Shown here in pieces: positions 60,472 through 64,000 of a stretch of DNA of 64,000 nt (position 1 is the first letter of the stretch; the number at the start of each line of letters is the position of its first letter). A program made the translations under genes and the position numbers. The notes below the pieces were generated by a model. It was not told the DNA's origin. It was given only the letters and a program-made list of their open reading frames with translations, and made no database searches. The stretch is from positions 39,864 to 103,863 of the forward strand of contig CAZAER010000017.1 of NCBI GenBank assembly GCA_964484195.1. Reading direction: 5' to 3'. Origin of the DNA: JALHOP01 sp964484195 (GTDB taxonomy: Bacteria; Myxococcota; XYA12-FULL-58-9; JALHOP01).

Positions 60472-61497
60472 ATGATGCGACATCGGAGGGGGTTTTTGTC
60501 CGTCGGCAGAGCCGTTCTCGTGCGCCGCAGTGTTGCTTGTGCCGCCGCGGCGCTAGTCGCGATCGTCGTCGGTGCATGTGACCGGCGATTCGACTGCGAG
60601 AACTTCTACCGAGGTGTCTCAGCGGGACCGCTCAGCTCGACAAGCGCGACGTGGGTCGATGCACTCCGATCCCGGTCGCTGCGGGTGCGGGTGCATGCCC
60701 CGTTGCCGGTTGCCGAAGCACGGCCTCTGGTGGTCTTCAGCAGTGGTCTCGGCGCGGTCGAGGCTGACCAGGAAGAGCTTGGTCGCTACCTCGCAGCGCA
60801 CGGCTACACATTCGTGGTGGTGGTCCATCCAGAAAGCTCCAGCGCTGTGACCTGTGGAACGGCCACGGGGGCCGCGTGCTGGAGCAAGCTCGAAGCGACC
60901 GAGCCCGATCCAAACGTGTGGATGCACCGCATCGATGACATGCAGTTCGCTATAACGAACATGCTCGCAACCCCGGCGTCGGCAGGCAACGTCGATGCGA
61001 CGCGCATCGCGGTCGGAGGTCACTCGTTCGGCGCATTCACCGCGTTGACGCTCGTCGGTACGACCTTCGTCGATCCTCGTAACCAGACACGCGTCGACGC
61101 GACAGATGAGCGTGTGCGAGCGGCATTCGTCATGTCACCGCAGGGTTCACGCTGGTTCGGGCTCGACGAGCAGTCGTGGGCCGCCATCACCCGTCCAACG
61201 CTCTTCATGACCGGTGACCAGGACGGAACCAGTTTGCCCAGTGCCTCGCCAGCATGGCGGCGCGAGCCGTTCGAGCGTGTGAAGCCAGGCAACAAGTGGC
61301 TGCTGCGTCTTACCGACGCGAGCCACATGAGCTTCACGAGCCAAGTGCGCGAGAATCATTTGTCGACGCTACAGCAGCGCGTCATCCTCGCGTTTCTGGA
61401 TGCCTACGTGCGCGGTGACGTGAACGCGCGGTCTTCCCTCGATGGCGATCGCGTGCGCGCTTGCAGCAAAGGGCGGGCGGCGCTCGTATCGAAGTGA
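60472..61497 (+). CDS. Lipoprotein alpha/beta-hydrolase (PAF-acetylhydrolase-like)
   Basis: 341 residues. Lipobox IVVGAC with Cys36, nucleophile elbow GGHSFGAFT (Ser at about 184), Asp in TGDQDGTS and His in DASHMSF give a full triad. VVVHPES and LVVFSSGLGA fit the plasma PAF-acetylhydrolase/dienelactone hydrolase group. The substrate is unknown. Stands alone, downstream of the kinase gene in divergent orientation. Confidence 0.8.
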   Translation: MMRHRRGFLSVGRAVLVRRSVACAAAALVAIVVGACDRRFDCENFYRGVSAGPLSSTSATWVDALRSRSLRVRVHAPLPVAEARPLVVFSSGLGAVEADQEELGRYLAAHGYTFVVVVHPESSSAVTCGTATGAACWSKLEATEPDPNVWMHRIDDMQFAITNMLATPASAGNVDATRIAVGGHSFGAFTALTLVGTTFVDPRNQTRVDATDERVRAAFVMSPQGSRWFGLDEQSWAAITRPTLFMTGDQDGTSLPSASPAWRREPFERVKPGNKWLLRLTDASHMSFTSQVRENHLSTLQQRVILAFLDAYVRGDVNARSSLDGDRVRACSKGRAALVSK

Positions 61498-61670
61498 CCG
61501 CAGGCTGCAAGTGCTAGTGGTTGGCGAGCCGCTTCGATTGTCATCGGCGCGCCACGCGGTCATCGTGTAACCACGTCGGGTACGCTTGGCGTGTGATGGG
61601 CGGCGTTCGCCACGAACCGCGAAACGAGAGATGCCTTCGGCTCTGTCGAAATCGAGCTCACGACTTCACG

Positions 61671-61900
61671 ATGAAGGCATCGAAGAGGCGCACGTACGGG
61701 CTGGGTCGTGCTTCGCTTCTCGCCGCACTGGACAACGCGAGCATCTTGCTCGTGGCGACTGGCGCGATTCTCGTCGAGGCAGTGCGACGTTTTCGCGACC
61801 CGGCACCTTCGAGAGGCGTTGAATCTCTCGCTCGACGCCGTGCCAGACCACATCGATCCCGACGCACGCGCACCTGGCCACCCTTCGACTTTCTCCCGAA
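61671..61900 (+). pseudogene. Relic of a CzcD-type cation efflux gene
   Basis: The plus strand reads RRTYGLGRASLLAALDNASILLVATGAILVEAVRRFRDPAP, matching the third and fourth helix region of CDF proteins, then in another frame HLREALNLSLDAVPDHIDPDA, matching their cytoplasmic domain start. The stretch between the two (helices 5-6) is deleted. No full reading frame. Confidence 0.75.
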
Positions 61901-62193
61901 CCTGCGTCGCGAGGCTCTCGCGCCGCAGAGCGCGGCGCTTGGGGCTAGAACGGCCTCACGCCCTAGCCGACGTCCCGAGAGTGAACGAGCGCACCCAGAC
62001 CGCGAAATCATGCATGACGTCGTAACGCGAGCCGCAAGCGGGAACAGCCGCGGTCAGAGCTGCGACAGGCCAGGCCTGTCGCATCCAACGAAACATCTCC
62101 ACAGCGCCCACGATAATACCCGACGCAAGAGTTTCTCACTCCGGCGCGCCCCAGCGCCGTCGTAGCACAAATTCACGCAATTAGGACTCTCCG
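61901..62193. other. Intergenic region with a 23-bp palindrome
   Basis: TGCGACAGGCC (62061-62071) and GGCCTGTCGCA (62073-62083) are perfect inverted arms with a 1-bp centre, about 110 nt ahead of the protease start. No gene is visible. The palindrome could be an operator or the stem of a terminator lacking a T-run. Confidence 0.55.
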
Positions 62194-64000
62194 ATGGCTG
62201 AACCGCTAAGCCTGAATGCACCAGTGTCTTTGGATCCACGCGCTGGGTCCGGCCTGCCCCTGGCCACTGTTGCGCCCCAAGGTCCCGCCACCAGCTCGCC
62301 CATCGTCGTCGCCGACCTGCCGGAAGAGCGCCGTTCTCGCGTCACCCAGCTCCCCCCAGAGCGTGGCGTCTTGCCGGCTCCGAGCGGCACTCCGCGTCGC
62401 GCAGTGCGTACCGGCGCTCCGCAGAGCGAGCCCGCCGCGCCAGCCTCGCCCTACCGCACCAACAACATCTCGGTAGCCGACGCCGAGAAGGCCGTCAGCG
62501 AGTCACAGCGCGTTCTGCGCCAGCTCACCGGCACCGCCTTCGACCGTCCCCAGCACACCTTCCAGGCTGCCTTGGTCTTCCGTGACCAGCTCGGCGAGAC
62601 CCACGTCCGGTTGCAGCGGCACTACCGCGGCATCCCGGTGTTCGGTGACCAGGTCATCACGCACATGGACCGCACCGGCAACGTGCGTCACCTCACCAAT
62701 GCCGAGACGCCGCCGAACCTGAACGTCGACATCACGCCGCGGACCACCGCCGAGCAGGCTACAGCCGTGGCGCTCCAGGCCTTCGGCGAGACGCCGCAGA
62801 CGCAGACCCGGCCGGAGCTGGTGATCGTGCGTGGCGACGACGGCCAGCACCGCCTCGCATGGCACGTCATCCTGTCGAGCTTCGACGGCCAGGAGCCGCG
62901 CCGGCAGCACTACTTCATCGACGCGCAGACCAACCAGACGATGTTCGACTTCAATGAGATCCATGGCTTCGTGCCGGATTTCGTTCGCGAGCGCATCAAC
63001 GCCAACGCCGAGCCGAGTCGCCGCTTGCCGCTGCTCCCGCGCGCCGACGCCGAACCCGTGCCCGCTCCAGCGGAGCCGACCCCGACTCCGGCTCCGGCTC
63101 CGCCGTCGGGCGAGACTCCCCCGGCTCCGACGCCGGCACCCGTCGAGCCGCCGCCACCGCCGTTCACCCCCGCCTACGGTCTCGGCACCTCGGTCTACTC
63201 GGGTAACGTCCCGCTCGCGACCTCGCGTCGTACGTCTGACGGCCTCTTCGTGATGCGTGACCCGACGCGCCGCAACACCGAGACGCGTGACGGCAACGGC
63301 ACCAGCAACAACACGAGCTTCGATGCCGAGGGCTTCCCGATCGCGGCGCGTCCGCTCACGGACACCGACAACGCTTGGGCAACGCCCGGTGACGACCCGC
63401 GCGCTCGCGTCGGCGTCGACGCGCACTACTTCGCTGTCCGCTATGACGACTTCTTGCGCGACATGTTCGGGCGCAGCGGCATCGACGGCGCCGGGCTTCC
63501 GGGCCGCAGCGTCGTTCACGTCGGCCGCAACATGGTCAACGCGTTCTACTACAACAGCGTGATGTGGTTCGGTGACGGCGACGGCCGTACTGCCGGTCCC
63601 TTGGTCGACAAGGACGTCGCGGGTCACGAGCCGACGCACGGCCTGACCTCGAACACGAGTGGTCTCATCTACCGTAGTGAGTCGGGCGCCTTGAATGAGG
63701 CTGCTTCGGACATCTTGGGCGCGGCCGTGTTCAGCTGGTACCTGCGCAACAACCACCTGCCGCCGGCGCAGCGCGATCAGGGCATCGCCACTGACTGGCT
63801 GATCGGTGAGGATGTCTGGACGCCGGGCCAGGAGGGCGACGCGCTCCGCTACATGGACAACCCGACGCGCGACCGCGAGGGCACCAGCGAGTTCTACTCG
63901 CGTGACCACTACAGCACGCGTTACCGCGGCTGGGGCGACAACGGTGGCGTGCACTTGAACTCCGGCATCGCCAACAACTGGTTCTACCTGTTGGCCGCCG
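62194..64000 (+). CDS. M4-family metalloprotease (3' end outside window)
   Basis: At least 602 residues from ATG 62194 (AGGA about 8 nt upstream; an in-frame TAG at 62182 rules out an earlier start). FTP-type propeptide region (about 105-275, VRLQRHYRGIPVFGDQVITH), a Pro-rich linker (about 285-325), then the catalytic domain with HEPTH (about 477-481, usual HExTH), ESGALNEAASDI (third zinc ligand), and NGGVHLNSGIANNWFYLLAA. Thermolysin-like enzymes need a signal peptide, but none is visible at this start. Frame is open to the end of the window. Confidence 0.9.
   Translation, partial: MAEPLSLNAPVSLDPRAGSGLPLATVAPQGPATSSPIVVADLPEERRSRVTQLPPERGVLPAPSGTPRRAVRTGAPQSEPAAPASPYRTNNISVADAEKAVSESQRVLRQLTGTAFDRPQHTFQAALVFRDQLGETHVRLQRHYRGIPVFGDQVITHMDRTGNVRHLTNAETPPNLNVDITPRTTAEQATAVALQAFGETPQTQTRPELVIVRGDDGQHRLAWHVILSSFDGQEPRRQHYFIDAQTNQTMFDFNEIHGFVPDFVRERINANAEPSRRLPLLPRADAEPVPAPAEPTPTPAPAPPSGETPPAPTPAPVEPPPPPFTPAYGLGTSVYSGNVPLATSRRTSDGLFVMRDPTRRNTETRDGNGTSNNTSFDAEGFPIAARPLTDTDNAWATPGDDPRARVGVDAHYFAVRYDDFLRDMFGRSGIDGAGLPGRSVVHVGRNMVNAFYYNSVMWFGDGDGRTAGPLVDKDVAGHEPTHGLTSNTSGLIYRSESGALNEAASDILGAAVFSWYLRNNHLPPAQRDQGIATDWLIGEDVWTPGQEGDALRYMDNPTRDREGTSEFYSRDHYSTRYRGWGDNGGVHLNSGIANNWFYLLAA

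Noticed and set aside
61952..62092. 46-codon minus-strand frame with lipobox-like AVPAC
   Set aside because: It contains the palindrome at 62061-62083 and overlaps the CzcD relic's flank; more likely chance.
62503..63954. 483-codon minus-strand frame opposite the M4 protease
   Set aside because: Valine/Arg/Ala-rich antisense of the protease with no recognisable domain.
1..64000. CRISPR array, rRNA or tRNA genes
   Set aside because: No spaced repeats of CRISPR type and no rRNA or tRNA signature were seen on either strand.

Overview
The window is high-GC DNA that looks chromosomal and comes from a Gram-negative bacterium. The best fit is Myxococcota or a related former deltaproteobacterium. 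The grounds are C-terminal MYXO-CTERM-like sorting tails, MopE-type Cys/Asp modules (CNG.DDDCDG), thrombospondin type-3 (TSP3) lipoproteins, PKD/YVTN/cytochrome fusions, and outer-membrane components throughout. I could not run any database search; all family calls come from reading motifs and gene order.

Left part (1-14.5 kb, mostly + strand): the 3' part of topoisomerase I with a small topA-like relic behind it; a complete AbiE (type IV) toxin-antitoxin pair with a readable promoter and operator; a coiled-coil lipoprotein on the minus strand; an ArdC-type antirestriction gene preceded by an 84-nt bulged hairpin; a decayed stretch with IS21-like end repeats; two overlapping genes for large exported proteins (PKD + YVTN propeller + two c-type hemes, then FG-GAP + PKD + MopE + MYXO-CTERM); an FAD/NAD oxidoreductase; a zinc-ribbon protein; and a class I methyltransferase.

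Centre (14.6-36.9 kb, all minus strand): a run of 15 genes dominated by copper/silver-type metal handling. In transcription order these are a TRASH/NosL-like lipoprotein, a cytosolic Csp3-like copper-storage protein, a TIGR04325-like methyltransferase, a cupredoxin-like protein, TolC-MFP-RND system 1, a His-rich peptide, TolC-MFP-RND system 2, a beta-CASP metallo-beta-lactamase nuclease, a Ca2+/Mn2+-type P-ATPase, a small P-loop kinase-like protein and a CopB/SilP-type P-ATPase. Most junctions in the second half are 4-nt ATGA overlaps, so the unit is probably translationally coupled.

Right part (37-64 kb): divergent genes for a membrane cytochrome c and a propeller lipoprotein with a Met/His-rich loop; a PLP enzyme of the cysteine synthase/SbnA type overlapping a MATE/ANK-like exporter; a 1-kb graveyard of gene fragments (TSP3 lipoprotein, P-type ATPase, a small hypothetical protein); a CDF transporter divergent from a czcI-like/czcC/czcB/czcA operon that ends in a P1B-4 ATPase with a probable frameshift in its His-rich N-terminus and a YnfA-like relic; a tyrosinase-glucose/sorbosone dehydrogenase fusion; a LamG relic and the intact TSP3 lipoprotein; a LysM/peptidoglycan-binding lysozyme-like protein; a porin; an NtrC-type two-component pair; a lipoprotein hydrolase; a czcD-like relic; and an M4 metalloprotease running off the end.

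Taken together this is a metal-resistance and copper-handling island. It covers export of Cu/Ag (two Cus-type RND systems, CopB ATPase), export of Zn/Co/Cd (Czc, P1B-4, CDF), storage (Csp3), periplasmic binding (cupredoxin, TRASH lipoprotein, Met/His loops) and a putative copper enzyme (tyrosinase fusion). Several decayed duplicates of the same gene types suggest repeated acquisition and loss.
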